Positions 37,851 to 50,095 of a DNA stretch of 64,000 nucleotides are shown piece after piece. Position numbers and translations under genes: made by a program. Positions within the stretch are counted from its first letter, which is position 1. Every line of letters begins with the position of its first letter. Source of the DNA: Himantopus leucocephalus. Its lineage: Eukaryota; Chordata; Aves; Charadriiformes; Recurvirostridae. Where the stretch lies: assembly GCA_003993805.1 (NCBI GenBank), contig RSEF01000002.1, positions 93,695,356-93,759,355 of the forward strand, read 5' to 3'. The notes beneath the pieces are model-generated. The model had not been told where the DNA came from and ran no database searches. It worked only from the letters and a program-made list of their open reading frames with translations.

Positions 37851-40685
37851 TATCTCCCTCCTGAGATCCCTCACTAGACAAATACTGAAATTTTGTTCTC
37901 GATCGGGACATTTACTTTGACAGAACGTGTCTTTTTGGTGCCCAGGACAGCATACGTAAGATAGTACTTTGTTTCCAAGTGGAAAGAAAGCAAACACAGA
38001 GACCCTTAATTTCTCATTAAATAATGATGACAAGATTTTAACTAGCAATGAGAAAGACGACTTTTAGCAGCCGGTTCTTCCCCATTACTTTCATGACAGT
38101 TCTGTATGTCATTCATGCTCACCTGTTGCTGTATACAGCCTGTCGCGTGCACCACGGCTGAAGTGCCACCACCATGAAGTGCCTGATGAATTTGGGCCAG
38201 AAGCTTCCCTGGGAGCTGAAACCTGCTGTGACAAGGTCTGGCTTTGGCCCACTTCACCCTGAATGTTTGCTTATTCTGATGGAAACAAATGCAATCAGAA
38301 TATGCATCCCTGTTATAACTCTTGACATGATGAATGGGGTTTTAACTCACAGGAAACCGTAAGAAAATAGTGTTTCTGCTCATTCAGTGCTGTTGCTTTC
38401 TCCACGTTAGTCTTGTGGTAAAATATGAAGCGGATAGAGCAGGTGAGAGAAGCAGGTGTGTGGGCAAGAAACAGCTCTGAAACTTTTGACGCTCTGGGTG
38501 GGAAAAATAGACTTTTACTTAAAGTGATGTTCATCGTGATGTTTTGTGCTAGAGTTTTTCCCCTTTGGTCATGTTAACTTTATATAGGAAAGATCCCAGG
38601 AGAGTATCAGTGCCAATACTGGCAAGTTTTTAGAGGCTTTCTTAAACCTCTTATTTCACAGAAATCTATGAAGTTTCTGGCTGGTCTGTCCTTTTCTAGC
38701 CTAAGCCTTTCCTAAGAAATCCAGCAATTTTCCACTTGAAAATAGCTATGGGTAAAGTCACACACTACTTTCACATAAGATTAAGGGTTTGACAAGGGTA
38801 GTGGGAACAAAGAAATTCCAAATTAAGTCTGCTCCATATTTAAACCCCCCTCTCCCAGCCCCCTGTTGCACAATAGCAAGCTTTCCTAATGCAAGTAGGT
38901 TGTTGATATACTTCCAAAAAGAATTCCAGTTAGCTGAGAGATGGGATTAAATGGATTAAATAGCCTCCTCGTTTTTCAGTGAAAAAAAAAAAAGGACTTT
39001 GGTTGAAGGCACGTACAAACGCGAACTTAAATGATTTTGGACTAGATTGGCCTTCTCAACAACCTCAGATTGCCTTGCAAATTAGCATGCCCTTTCTTGG
39101 CGAGGACCTGTGTGTTGCTGGTGGGTACATGCGCACACAGACATGCACATGTGGGGTGCATGGAGTTTGCGCTGTAGCTGCAGCCATTTCAGCAGGCTAT
39201 GATCGTGGGCCGGGAGATAGGCTATCAGTTGGGTAGAAAAGCTGCAAAGAATATAAAACAGTGCAGAGTGCTCTGTGGCCAATCTGTCTCCTTCTAGTGC
39301 AAAACTGATGTGCCCCACTCAGCCAGACCTGAGCCCCAGGAGAGCCCGAGAACCTCGAGCCCACCAGCCAGCTCCTACCTAGCGGTTTTGTGGTCTCTTC
39401 CATCTTGCCATCATGTTGCGTGGTTGCTAGGTGTTACCTTTTCTTCATGGTATAAAACCCAACATTCTCCTTTTTTGAACTCATCTCGTGGACTTCTTTT
39501 CCTAAGAATTTGTAAGGTATCAGCTTTGTACAAAGTTCGTACAGATTCTCCCTAGCTTACTCTTCCTCATAATGAAAGCTGACTTCTCTTCAACCCTGCC
39601 CTATCATGTCTTGCTTTCATTTTTCTGACCCCTGAAGTCAGGAAATAGCAATATGAAGCTCCACAGCAAGGTCTGTCAGCAGCTGATAAGTTGATGTGTG
39701 GCAGATAATTACTGAAGTAATGACTTTTATGTGGACAGCAGGACTCCATAGCAAACCTGTCTTTCATCTTGGCCATTTCATGGTGTTCTTTCTAAGTCTT
39801 TGTCCTGTGAAACTTATTGGCTACTTGTTCAAGTGCAGCAGCAGTGTTTTTTTCATGTGTTAGTAATTTTTCATCTATATCCAAAAGACTCATTCTGTTG
39901 CTGGAAAGATACAGATAGTATCATATACTTGGGATAGCATGGTTAATGACAAAAAAAAAGGTGGTGGGACGGTTTAGGGGGGGCAAGATTAGTGGTAGCA
40001 TATGAAAATTGTCAGGAATCCCTAAAATTCTTTTGTGGCTTCTTTCTAAGGTCTACTAGTTTGCCTTAACCTGTTGTTGTTACGAAGAGCCACGTCTAAG
40101 AGGCTAAGAGTAATGCATCCCAGATCTCACTTACGCATCCAGTCTAACTGGTCTTAAGTATAAGCAGTGGAGCAGTTTTGTATTGTGTGCATGTTTTCCC
40201 TTTAAAAGCAGCCTTCTTGCTGTCTTTGATTTCTATATTAATTTGGAAAGCATGTGCCAAGAGTAAAATTTGTTTCACATTTGTTTCAAATTCAAATTAA
40301 ATCCCTTCACCCCCAACCAAAGAATCTGCAAGAAAAAGACCAAGGGGGCTGGTGACCTTATCATGACTGGATCTCATCCTGATCAAGGGCCAAATCTTTT
40401 TAGCATTGAAAGGAAGTAAAAACAAGAATTAAGAACTTTGATTACGGCTGGGATAGCAGTGTTCTCTTTCCTCTACCTGCAAGGAAATGCTACAAAGCAG
40501 CCATTTATTCAGCCAGTACAATCCTTATCTCTTTTCGCTGACTGGCTTACATCTTTTATATTACCTTAACACATGGGCCTGTGTTCCTCCCACCTAATGT
40601 TATTCACCTGAGACACATGTCTTCAGAGGGTGATGAATGATTTCTTCCTGGAGAGGAGGAGCAGAGAGAGATGGGCATACCTCAG

Positions 40686-40721
40686 CGGCAACGCGGCTTG
40701 CCGGAGATACGAGTTATCTCC
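40686..40721. repeat. Two adjacent short hairpins
   Basis: CGGCAA (40686-40691) pairs with TTGCCG (40698-40703) across a 6-base loop. GGAGATA (40703-40709) pairs with TATCTCC (40715-40721) across a 5-base loop. The two hairpins share one base. Stems of 6-7 pairs can arise by chance. Confidence 0.4.
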
Positions 40722-42006
40722 TTGCCGTAGCCCTCTTGCTTGCTTTTACTCCATCTTCATTGACCGTGTAGGGTGACTTTGCTTCCAGCTTGGTGTAATT
40801 GATTAGATAAGGAATATAAGTACCTAAAATTAGTACCTTGGGTTTTTCAACTGTAAGTAGACTAACTAGAGCAAAGGAAAAAGGAGGAGACTTGATGTAA
40901 AAGTGAAAGTTAGCTGCTTAGCTATAGGAGTGCTTAAGTGCTTGACTAACACTCATGTCTTGAAAATCTGCCCTCAAGGAAAACATTGCTGCACTGTGCA
41001 CAATCTGTGCAAAACTTACCAAATGTTCGGAATGTGTTTGGAAGATTAATTACGTCGTAATTTTTCTCACCCTGTGGATTTTTTTCCTTTTATTCCCCCA
41101 TAGAGCAGTGTACTAGGGGCTTGTCAGGTTGTGCGTTAGGTAATTGAGTTGTTATGCCAACAGGCTGTGCTGAAAGGTGTTACATCAGTGATTTCTTTTT
41201 CATCCCACTGTGCTTTGATCTCCTGCTATAAAGCAGAAGATCTAACAGTGGAAACTTTTGAAGATGATAGATGAATTTTACTAATCCACTTTTCATAATC
41301 CTTACAAAAAATGTCTGTCCTTATCAATCAGAAAAGATTTAATAACTGTTGTCTCTGTAAAGTCTCATATTATCAGGATTGCAAACTATGGGATTACTAT
41401 TATGAAATATTTTATTTGCATGTTTTGAAAAGTTGTTGTAAATGCTTTAGAATAAATGAATAAAGATGCTTCTTTGTTAATGGTGCTCTGTTGTATTTTC
41501 TCACTAAAATACAAAACTCATTTGCAAGACAGCACTGTGCAATGGTGAATATTTGCTGTCCTTACTGGTGTTAATTGCCCTACTTTAATTTTGTATTATT
41601 GGAATTCACTGAAACAGTCAACTTAATCCAAATATACTAATTCCAAACTTTATACAATGCTGCAACGAATGTTAAAAGTCTTAGCTCACAAGATGCAAAG
41701 CGTTGCAGATGATGGAACTGTTGCAACAGTAAGCAGTGTCTAGACTCCTGTTTGCAGAGTTTGGGGCAATAAAATGTGGCATCTTCTAGGAAGAAACAAG
41801 TGCCTGTGCCTGCCCCTGGATGAAATTCACACTTATATCATCCAGATGAAGTCAGTAAAGTTACTGCAGTTGCCCAGGATTTTGTCCAGCACAATCTTGC
41901 CCAATATATCTTCTATTAGTTGAGCTCCCCACTTCTCTGGAAAACCCTGCTCATAGAAAATTGTTAGCAATGCTTAGGATTATACAAAATATTCACCAGA
42001 TCTGAT

Positions 42007-42034
42007 TATATTTTATCTCTTTTCTTTACAATAG
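42007..42034 (+). promoter_or_regulatory. FHOD3: 3' splice site (acceptor) of the FHOD3 exon
   Basis: A T-rich tract with C residues ends in TTTACAATAG directly before the coding sequence. The final AG is at 42033-42034. The frame that follows is open and homologous, which confirms this AG as the acceptor. A possible branch site lies just upstream in CTGATTAT (about 42002-42009). Confidence 0.88.
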
Positions 42035-42129
42035 CTTTGGGCCAGATTATGCTCTATGTTGATGGCATGAATGGCGTAATAAATCATAATGAAACCATCC
42101 AATGGCTGTACACACTTATTGGGTCAAAG
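42035..42129 (+). CDS. FHOD3: FHOD3 internal coding exon (N-terminal FH3/armadillo region)
   Basis: This 95-base exon starts with the last two bases of a split codon (CT, giving Ala if the previous exon ends in G). It then encodes 31 residues beginning LGQIMLYVDGMNGV and ending ETIQWLYTLIGSK, and finishes on a complete codon (phase 0). From memory of the family, this matches the FHOD armadillo-like FH3/DID region, just after the segment ending in a YILRA-like motif and just before the FRLVVKTALKLLL-like segment. The residues at VINHN and LIGSK fit FHOD3 better than FHOD1, which differs there. It is flanked by a pyrimidine-rich tract with AG and by GTAAGA. The region takes part in autoinhibition and localisation of the formin. 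Its two neighbouring exons are not in the window, so this is a partial CDS. Paralogue FHOD1 is the main alternative and is less likely. Confidence 0.93.
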
Positions 42130-42135
42130 GTAAGA
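42130..42135 (+). promoter_or_regulatory. FHOD3: 5' splice site (donor) of the FHOD3 exon
   Basis: The exon ends TCAAAG and is followed by GTAAGA, a strong match to the vertebrate donor consensus. The homology with FHOD3 stops at exactly this point. Confidence 0.9.
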
Positions 42136-43287
42136 CACTCTCCAAAATTCTCATTTTATATGTTTTTGGTGTTCTTTTGTAAATGCATTTGTATTATGTA
42201 TTCATTTAAGGTATAAACAGACTGCGTATTAGGTTCTAAATGAGTACATAACACTCTGCATGGAAACCAGGGCACGCTGAGCTGTTATTTCTTTTCTACT
42301 GTTTTTATACTCGTTTGTGCTGTTGACACATACTCTGCTTTTAAAAGCAAAGGTACTAAAGATGCCCTCATTTCTGTCTGTCCTGTCATTGCAGTTGACC
42401 ATGCAGAAGATACTTTGGTCTTGCAGTTGTAGTTCCTAAGACATTCTTTGGAACCACTTTTTGGGGTGTTTTGTTCCACCTTTCCATTCTATGAATGCAA
42501 ATCCCATTCTACATTTTCACCATTCTACACTGCTCAACTTTGCTGAGCACTGGGGAAGACAATTCAGAGTGACTTCCTTCTAGTGCCTTCAGAGGATTCT
42601 TTGTTGGTCCCTACATACAAGGAGGCAAAAGCTAAAGACCAGAGTGGATATATGCCTTGGGTTGGTCTCCTCCAGTGGAGTGCACAACCCACTTTTAAGG
42701 ACATCTTTACTGGAAGTGTAGGTAAAGCCGCAAATACACCATTCTCCAGTCTGTTGGCTCTCCAGCTTTAGGAAGTTCATTAACGCTTGGAGGGACTGCT
42801 GCTGCTCTTACCATGTAGACCTGTTTGGGATAGATCTGTATGGCCCAGTAGCTGGAGCGGAGTATGTTAGCTATTGTTAACAACTGAAAAGTTCATGTAA
42901 TTGGTGGAATTGAACCCATAGTTAGAATCACTAAGAAATTTCCAGGAACTTTTCCTCAAGTGGCTAAGTTTCAGAAAGTTGCTGTTGAATACTGTAGTGA
43001 CACAGAGATGATGCTGCTGTCCCTCTTTACCCTGATAGCTTTCATAACACAAGCTGAAAAAAAAGTTCTGTGTCCCAGGGGCCTTTTTTAACCACCACAG
43101 AATTTTTTCTACAATGTGCCAACTTCACTGCTGCAGCAGATTATCAAGTCAAAGAACAGATGCTGCAGTACTGAAAGAACTTTTTTATCTTGAGCTGATG
43201 TAGATACGTAAAAGTAAGATGATTGTGGTTATCAAATCTCAGGCTTGCAGGGCAGTGTTCATGATTGGGAGAAGATGAGGAGAAACT

Positions 43288-43516
43288 TTTCCCCGATATA
43301 AAATGTTGCACTGTTGGCTGGGCATTACGTTTGCGCTCTTGAAATGGGAAATGTTAGCCACAGTTGGAAAAACTGATGCCAGATGAGAGAGAAATGANTT
43401 TCCCCGATATAAAATGTTGCACTGTTGGCTGGGCATTACGTTGGGCAATTTGCACTCTTGAAATGGGAAATGTTAGCCGCAGTTGGAAAAACTGATGCCA
43501 GATGAGAGAGAAATGA
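43288..43516. other. Duplicated contig ends around a single n (43398)
   Basis: The copies at 43288-43397 and 43399-43516 start TTTCCCCGATATAAAATG and end GAGAGAAATGA. The second has a small extra segment (near GGGCAATTTG) and a few substitutions, so the two versions differ by an indel as well as single bases. Confidence 0.82.
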
Positions 43517-46500
43517 TTTGCTTGGTATGGATCCTCATTTTCTATACAAGAGATAAAAGAGACAAGCAAAAAAGGAAAAAACATTGCCACGTCCGTGATT
43601 ATTTTAGTTCTCTAATGCACCTAATGGGAGTGGGATGGGGGAGAAACACAGTTGTGTTGCTGCCTTGCAGATTGAATTCTGTCTAGATTTTCTTGACCAG
43701 AGTACTTTAGCTCTCTGGTCCTTAAGCTCCTTTCTCCCTCCCCCATCGCTAGCCCAAATGATTATCTCCATGTCCTGGCTCGGTGCCTGCAGCTAAGGAA
43801 TGCAGGCAATGTGCTTTGAATAGTTTGGTTTCAGGTAGCATCGAAGTTGCTTTTTCATTATTCTTTGACTGTCTTGGAAGAGATCTAAGTCCCTGTCTGT
43901 GTGCCAGCAGTTATCTGAAGGTATGGCAGGCTTACTATCAGAGTGTGGTGGGACAGCTGCTCTATGCACTTAAGGGTGGTTTTGACTTTCTGTGAAAAAT
44001 GAATCCCTGGAATTTGCAACGCACCTACAGTCTAATTTGCAGCCCTGCTATGCTGGTGCCTTCTCTGCAGCAAAGGCGGTGAAAAATATGTTAACACTGC
44101 TGAACAAAAAAAAAGAATAGTAAAATTGCCAATTAAGTCTTGGGACAAATCCCTCTAATAGTATGCAGGAGGAATACAGTCATTCAGCTGCCACAGCTGC
44201 TACACATGGTTTCTTGACATCTTAAAAGCTCTGACCAGGTGTAATATGCTCAGCAGTGGAGGTGGTTGACTCTTTTCCACTGGATTTTTGGTCAAATTCT
44301 GTTATTTGCTCTGCTCTGTTTGCATAGAGCTGCTGGCTCTGCTGCCCTTGCTCAGTTGGAGTAGCGTATTATTGCATGTGCTTGTCCCCTGCAGCACACA
44401 TGTTCAGCCAAGGACCTTGGGGTCTGTCACACTCAGCGCTGCAACGGCTTTAAGTTTGGCGCCCAACTCCCAGTTCACTTTAGGCATCCAGCGATATTTC
44501 TGTACAGCAATAGGGGAAGGGGGCGGGAAAGAGAAATAAAATTTGACATTAGTGAGAAAGAAGGACTATAAGCAATTTGCTGAGAGCCTGTCTAGATTGT
44601 TGTCATTGTATTCCTTATTATTGCTAGTTCTGCTGCAGTTGTACCCCTTTAAGTGTCAATAGATGCTTATATAGATGGATTACCAGAAGTTGCTGATAAT
44701 TTTAGCGCTGTGGTCTAAATTTGTTCTGAGCAAAGTTACTGGGGAGGTGATTAAAATTCCAACAGAGTGACTGCGCTAGTGCTGCTTGCCCTTACACTGG
44801 GTAAGAGGCACCAGTGGTGTCAGGCTGAGGAACTGACAAGTGGGAAGAAAGTTAATCTTCGATGACTCATTTGTTAGCGGGCAGAAAAAGCCTCCTGTGT
44901 CAAATTGGTGTTATATAGGTGTTAGACTGGAAATTAGAAATTAGCAGTACCCTTCCTCTGCCATGTTATTTAAAGAGAAGAGCATTATCAGCAAATCCCA
45001 GGGTCTTAGGGCCACTGCTGGTCTGTTGACAAGGCACATCCAACAGTGTGTGACCATGCCAATGTGTGCCAGTGGCCTGCCACAGGCTGGCTGTAGACAG
45101 CTTTCCAGTCATCAATGGCTAATAGATCCCTGCCATAAAACATCTACAGCATAATCCCGATTTAAATGTACATTGCTACTATTTCATCATTAGCTATATA
45201 GGCAGCAATTCATCAGTCTTTCCCCATTTAACAAAGCATTCAAGTATGTACTTAATTATAGGTGTATGGTTACATGCTGTTGGCTTCCAGGGAACATTAA
45301 TACATAACTGAGGTCAGCAACGTACTGCTGTATGAGTGCAAAAGAAGGCTACAGCAGTGCCAAGGCTCGGCCATCTTATAGAAGCTTAGAAGTTACGTAA
45401 ATAAGAAATACCTATGTCAACCAAGTTTTCTTTTAGTATTCATTGGTAGCATGGAACATCCATGCAAGATAGTTTACTTTTCAAAAGACAAAACTAGGAG
45501 TCAATGCATGTTAGTAAACAGTGCTTTCAGAATTGCTCCTTAATTTTTACATTTTTTTTTAAAGTGAGTAGACTAACCTATCAAGGACATTGCCTTAACT
45601 GACCACGTGCCGTAAAACAAACCTCGTTTCAACCTCACAGCATCTGGGGAATGGTATTTCACCACTTTCTCAGTGTTTCTGCCAGCAGTACGTTGCTGCT
45701 GCTGAAGTTGGAATTAAGTTTTTGCATCATATTGTAAGTTATATTTAGCCTGGTTGTAAAGGGGCCTGAGGCATTTGTTCATGCTGGCGGCAGCTGTCAC
45801 CCCAGAGCCCTGTGGAGCTCTGTGGTGGATCACCTGCAGGTAGAGTCTCGGATTGATGACCATGGCGAGGACTGTTGGAAAATTTCTCTTACCCAACACA
45901 AGGGACACCAGGTTAAAGACATATATGTACTAAGCTATATTAAGTCCTTCTAATGTATTTTTCATCTGTTAGCAAGTATGAGGTAATATGTATATTATCT
46001 TTTATATGTGTTGGTATTCCCTCTGACCTGATAATAGAAAGTGTACAATACTGTATCAGTGCTTTACCCTCTCCAGGACTAGCTACCGAGTGTTTACAAA
46101 AAGCACATTTCTGAACCAAACATCTTGGAAAATCTCCAGGTGTTTATATCACGCACTAGAGAAGCAAACGTTCCTTTGCATCACAAACCCACAGGCTTTT
46201 GCCACTCCACCTCAGTCTTCAAAGGCACATCTAAGGCATTAAGTGTTCCAAAACCTAAGTCTGGTTTCACCTTTTCTTTCCCCTCATTTCTGACTGCTAC
46301 TGATAATGATTATTTTTCCCCATTTGATGATCCAGGCTGTTCTAATTTCCCCCAGGGGACCTAAAGCCCCTTTTTGGCATTGTTTTCGGTGGAAAGTAAT
46401 CCATTTTCAAAGTGGTGCTGGGTAACCTCAGAAGACGGGGTGGAATTCTGGGCCCAGGCTGATACAACGAGGTTGATTAAAGATTCCTATCTCACATCTT

Positions 46501-46746
46501 GTTTTAATTTTTTCTTTCTACTTTGCTTCTGTCTGGGTCCTAGATTGCAATGTTAAATACAAATTTTAACTAGCGAGTTGTTCTCTATGCCTTGTGTGAA
46601 TCTTTTGCTTCCCTTGGTATTGAAGTAAGGACTTTTTGAATGTTTTAAATGTAATTCAATCCAAAAGAAGAAAAAAAACCTTCAAAGCAAAAGGAAAAAC
46701 CCCCACAACATTCAAACAGATGTAGTTGTAGTGAGTGAATTTGTTG

Positions 46747-47028
46747 ATTTCAAAAGGAAAGTCCAGTAGGGTTGCTTTTCCTGTGCCGTGAAATGTTAAA
46801 ACATGCACGCGGTTGGTAAGTCATTTCATGAGAATTTTGAGAGAAATAAAATTCACAAAAATGCTCTAAAATTGTTTTAACAAANATTTCAAAAGGAAAG
46901 TCCAGTAGGGTTGCTTTTCCTGTGCCGTGCCAGTGAAATGTTAAAACATGCACGTGGTTGGTAAGTCATTTCATGAGAATTTTGAGAGAAATAATATTCA
47001 CGAAAATGCTCTAAAATTGTTTTAACAA
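46747..47028. other. Duplicated contig ends around a single n (46885)
   Basis: The copies at 46747-46884 and 46886-47028 both start ATTTCAAAAGGAAAGTCC and end TTGTTTTAACAA. The second has an extra CCAGT-type insertion after GTGCCGTG and a few base changes. Confidence 0.82.
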
Positions 47029-48871
47029 GTGAATCATTTAAGGGATGTAGAGGTAAATACTCAGTTTAAGAACTTAATTAAATCAGTCTCCATTTCACAA
47101 GTCATTTATGCCTGAGCTCCACTGAAGTCATAAGCAGAGCAGAGAATACCATATAACTTGAATTTGTGCTTTTCCTCAGGAAATTTCTTGTCAAATCTTA
47201 GGCAAACAGATGTTGAAATGGGTCTACACGTATATACCGAAAACTGTTTTGCAGTCATGAAGAAAGTTACAAATGTAAGGGACTTAACAGATATGAATAG
47301 AACTAAAATAGCAGTGTTAGTAGTTCTAAAGCCCAAAGCATGTTGAATTAAATCACCACCAAAACTGGATGGTATACTCTCTTGTTGAGGGTCTTGGAAA
47401 TATGATGTATTTGCATCTCATTAATTTTTCTGGCAATATATTTTGAAAATCATTGTGTGTACGGATGGCCTATCCTGATTTAACATTGCCTGGATGATGA
47501 AAAGGAATATATGTAGGAATACGCCTAATCTCTGTGAGCAGGAGGTTGCGCTGTAGAATCATCCTGCGCTTTTTATTCTTAATGTGTTTGGAAGGGGATC
47601 TAGATAACCTGGCCTGCTAAAAAGAGTTAAGCATCCAGGAGAAATTACACAGCTCAGGGACCTACTTTGATTAATTTCATACGTTGTCCTCTTCCTAATC
47701 TGCTGCCTCGATGGTTAACAAACTCTTTTGCAGCCTTTGACAAATGAGACTTAACATACAGCTAATGCACAAGCTATGCAGGTTGCACCATCTCTCTTCC
47801 CTCCAGCCACAACTCTGATAAGCCTGTGGGTTTGTTCTGTTTTCAGGTTTAGCCCGGGTAGAAGTCTCAGTTAGGTGTCAGTCTTACAGGCTTTCTGGAA
47901 GGGTTCAGAGCAAAGCTCTCCCCTTTAGCCCTAAAATCAGTGCGGTCTCTCCCATGGGCTGCCCTACACTCAAGACCTTGAGCTGTGGTGAACAGGTACA
48001 ACTGCTTTGAGTTCAGTGAAACCGTGAACGCTCATGTCAGCTTAGCAGCTGGCTCTTAAATTTAATCCGCTATGCATTTGGCCGTTGAACTATTGTTATG
48101 AAAATGGTTGTGTGAGGGAGAAACAAAATCCTGGATTTATAGGAACTTAACTTTCCTACTTCCTGCCTCTCAAAGGCTTGAGCCAACGATCACCCAGGTC
48201 GGCAGAGACCTTCCCTCCATCTCTCACTCAGAATCTGTAATGGCACTGTTGCATGAACGGAGTTTATTTTGAATTGTATTTAATTAGTGCTTTGAAGATA
48301 AGGATCAGGATGTTGCAATAAACTTGGAATAGGATACGCCAGCCAGTGCAGACTACGTTATGTGCTCGCTTTGGTCTGTCCAACTCAGCAGACAGACTGC
48401 TACGAGCGCTGCTCTTTACCAATTGTATTTGTAGGTGGGTTTCAAAGTCGTTCCATTAAACATGAGAGTTTGCAGTAGTCCAGTCCCGCAGCAATAACTA
48501 TTCCTGTAGCTCTGTCTGTTGCATTCACTTCTGAGTATTTTGAAGGGATAAATACCCATTTTTCTGTGTTCAAAATGAACTCTTGTAGATTAAGGCAATA
48601 CTAGAAAACACACAGTTCTCCCACATCATATCAGAGATCTGATTTCAACTCGTTTGAAGTGGAGAATAAGAAAATATAATGATTAACTGCCAACAATGTG
48701 GCAAATGTTCAGGCCCAACTTTTCACTCAGTCTCATCTGTTCAAATCTGTATGAGAAAATGTCCTGTTAGCAGTGAGTGAAATATGTGCAAATGTTTCCA
48801 GAAAATACCATGCATCCATACAGATGTGCGAATTTCTTGTTGTAAAGGAAAGGCATGAAGAAAGAAAAAAG

Positions 48872-49104
48872 CAAGGGTTATACTAGAATTAGGTAGGGGA
48901 AAAAACTGAAAAACAGCCTAAATCAGTGCTAGCTTTAGGAATTACCTTGGTCTCTCACTAATGTAGTTCAGTGTCACAGGTCTGTTGNCAAGGGTTATAC
49001 TAGAATTAGGTAGGGGAAAAAACTGAAAAACAACCTAAATCAGTGCTAGCTTTTAGAATTACCTTGGTCTGTCACTAATGTAGTTCAGTGTCACAGGTCT
49101 GTTG
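48872..49104. other. Duplicated contig ends around a single n (48988)
   Basis: The 116-base copies at 48872-48987 and 48989-49104 begin CAAGGGTTATACTAG and end CACAGGTCTGTTG. They have about four visible differences. Confidence 0.85.
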
Positions 49105-49378
49105 CCATTCATATTTGTGTGCAAATTATTGTGCTGCAGTCACTAGCTATTAGAATTTTCTATTAGCTACTAGTGTTTTCTAACAAGCATTAAGTCCAGC
49201 ATTCCTGTGAAAGAGGAAGCTGCAAGGGAAAGTTTCTATTGAGGGATGAGACTAAACAAAATGGAGCCTACTTGTCTTTCCAACATGCTTGAAGCGGACA
49301 GTGTGAAAGGTCTTTGACTATGAAATCAATTGCCTGAACAAGAAAAATAGCAAATTTTCAAACGTAAGTTGTCGGTTG

Positions 49379-49521
49379 GAAAAGAGTGAAGAAATATGAA
49401 AGAGTGGCTCCAAGGATAAAAAGCAGCTGGTTATAATCCAGGCCTATAGNGAAAAGAGTGAAGAAATATGAAAGAGTGGCTCCAAGGATAAAAAGCAGCT
49501 GGTTATAATCCAGGCCTATAG
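49379..49521. other. Duplicated contig ends around a single n (49450)
   Basis: Two 71-base copies (49379-49449, 49451-49521) begin GAAAAGAGTGAAG and end CAGGCCTATAG. They look identical by eye. Confidence 0.88.
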
Positions 49522-49785
49522 TACACACCTGAGGTTTTTATGCCTGTCTAAACACAGAAATCAACTTGGCCAATATAAAACATATTGCTGTCATTATGCC
49601 AAACCTTTTGGGATAGCTAAGTAATCATTTTGCAGGGTAGAAATATCATTAGTCCTAAGTTACAAGTTTAGCAAGGTGCAGTTTAAGGAAATATACCATG
49701 TTTTAAATTTAAAATAAACAGTTATGTCTGAACCTTTTCTGGAATCACTCTTTCTTGAACTTGGATGCATAATGCTTCAGTCTGC

Positions 49786-49811
49786 AGGGTTACCTTTGCA
49801 GGGTTACCTGT
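49786..49811. repeat. Short tandem duplication
   Basis: The motif GCAGGGTTACCT is present twice, 14 bases apart (starting near 49784 and 49798). It is a small slippage duplication. Confidence 0.5.
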
Positions 49812-49995
49812 TTTCTGGTCTCTGTTGCTCTTAGGTGCTGTGAGGGAAAAGTCTTCTGGTGCATAGTCAGTGGTTGAAATGCCACCAAACTCAAATTTGT
49901 TAGGCTAGACCTTTAGCAGAGGTGAAGTGATACATTTTTTTACTCTATTTTGAAGTAAGTGTATGCAAAAAGTCCAGGTAATGCTTCACAATGAC

Positions 49996-50095
49996 NNNNN
50001 NNNNNNNNNNNNNNNNNNNNNNNNNNNNNNNNNNNNNNNNNNNNNNNNNNNNNNNNNNNNNNNNNNNNNNNNNNNNNNNNNNNNNNNNNNNNNNN
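49996..50095. other. Assembly gap, 100 n
   Basis: A run of exactly 100 n, a placeholder gap. Sequence of unknown length may be missing. Confidence 0.98.

Larger units (their letters stand above)
33981..42006 (+). other. Intronic sequence upstream of the exon, no other gene seen
   Basis: Intron leading to the FHOD3 exon. It contains a T-rich stretch at 34795-34890, a TATA-rich stretch near 34980-35110, a small CR1 tail at 36398, an 11-base G-run at 36805, an AT-rich direct repeat at 37789-37850 and a pair of hairpins at 40686-40721. The 187-residue - strand frame at 35219-35782 has no protein-like features. Confidence 0.65.
42136..49995 (+). other. Intronic sequence downstream of the exon, no other gene seen
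   Basis: AT-rich intron containing four of the copy-n-copy assembly joins (43398, 46885, 48988, 49450). The following FHOD3 exon, expected to encode an FRLVVKTALKLLL-like segment, was not found here or later in the window. No RNA gene or mobile element was recognised. Confidence 0.65.
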
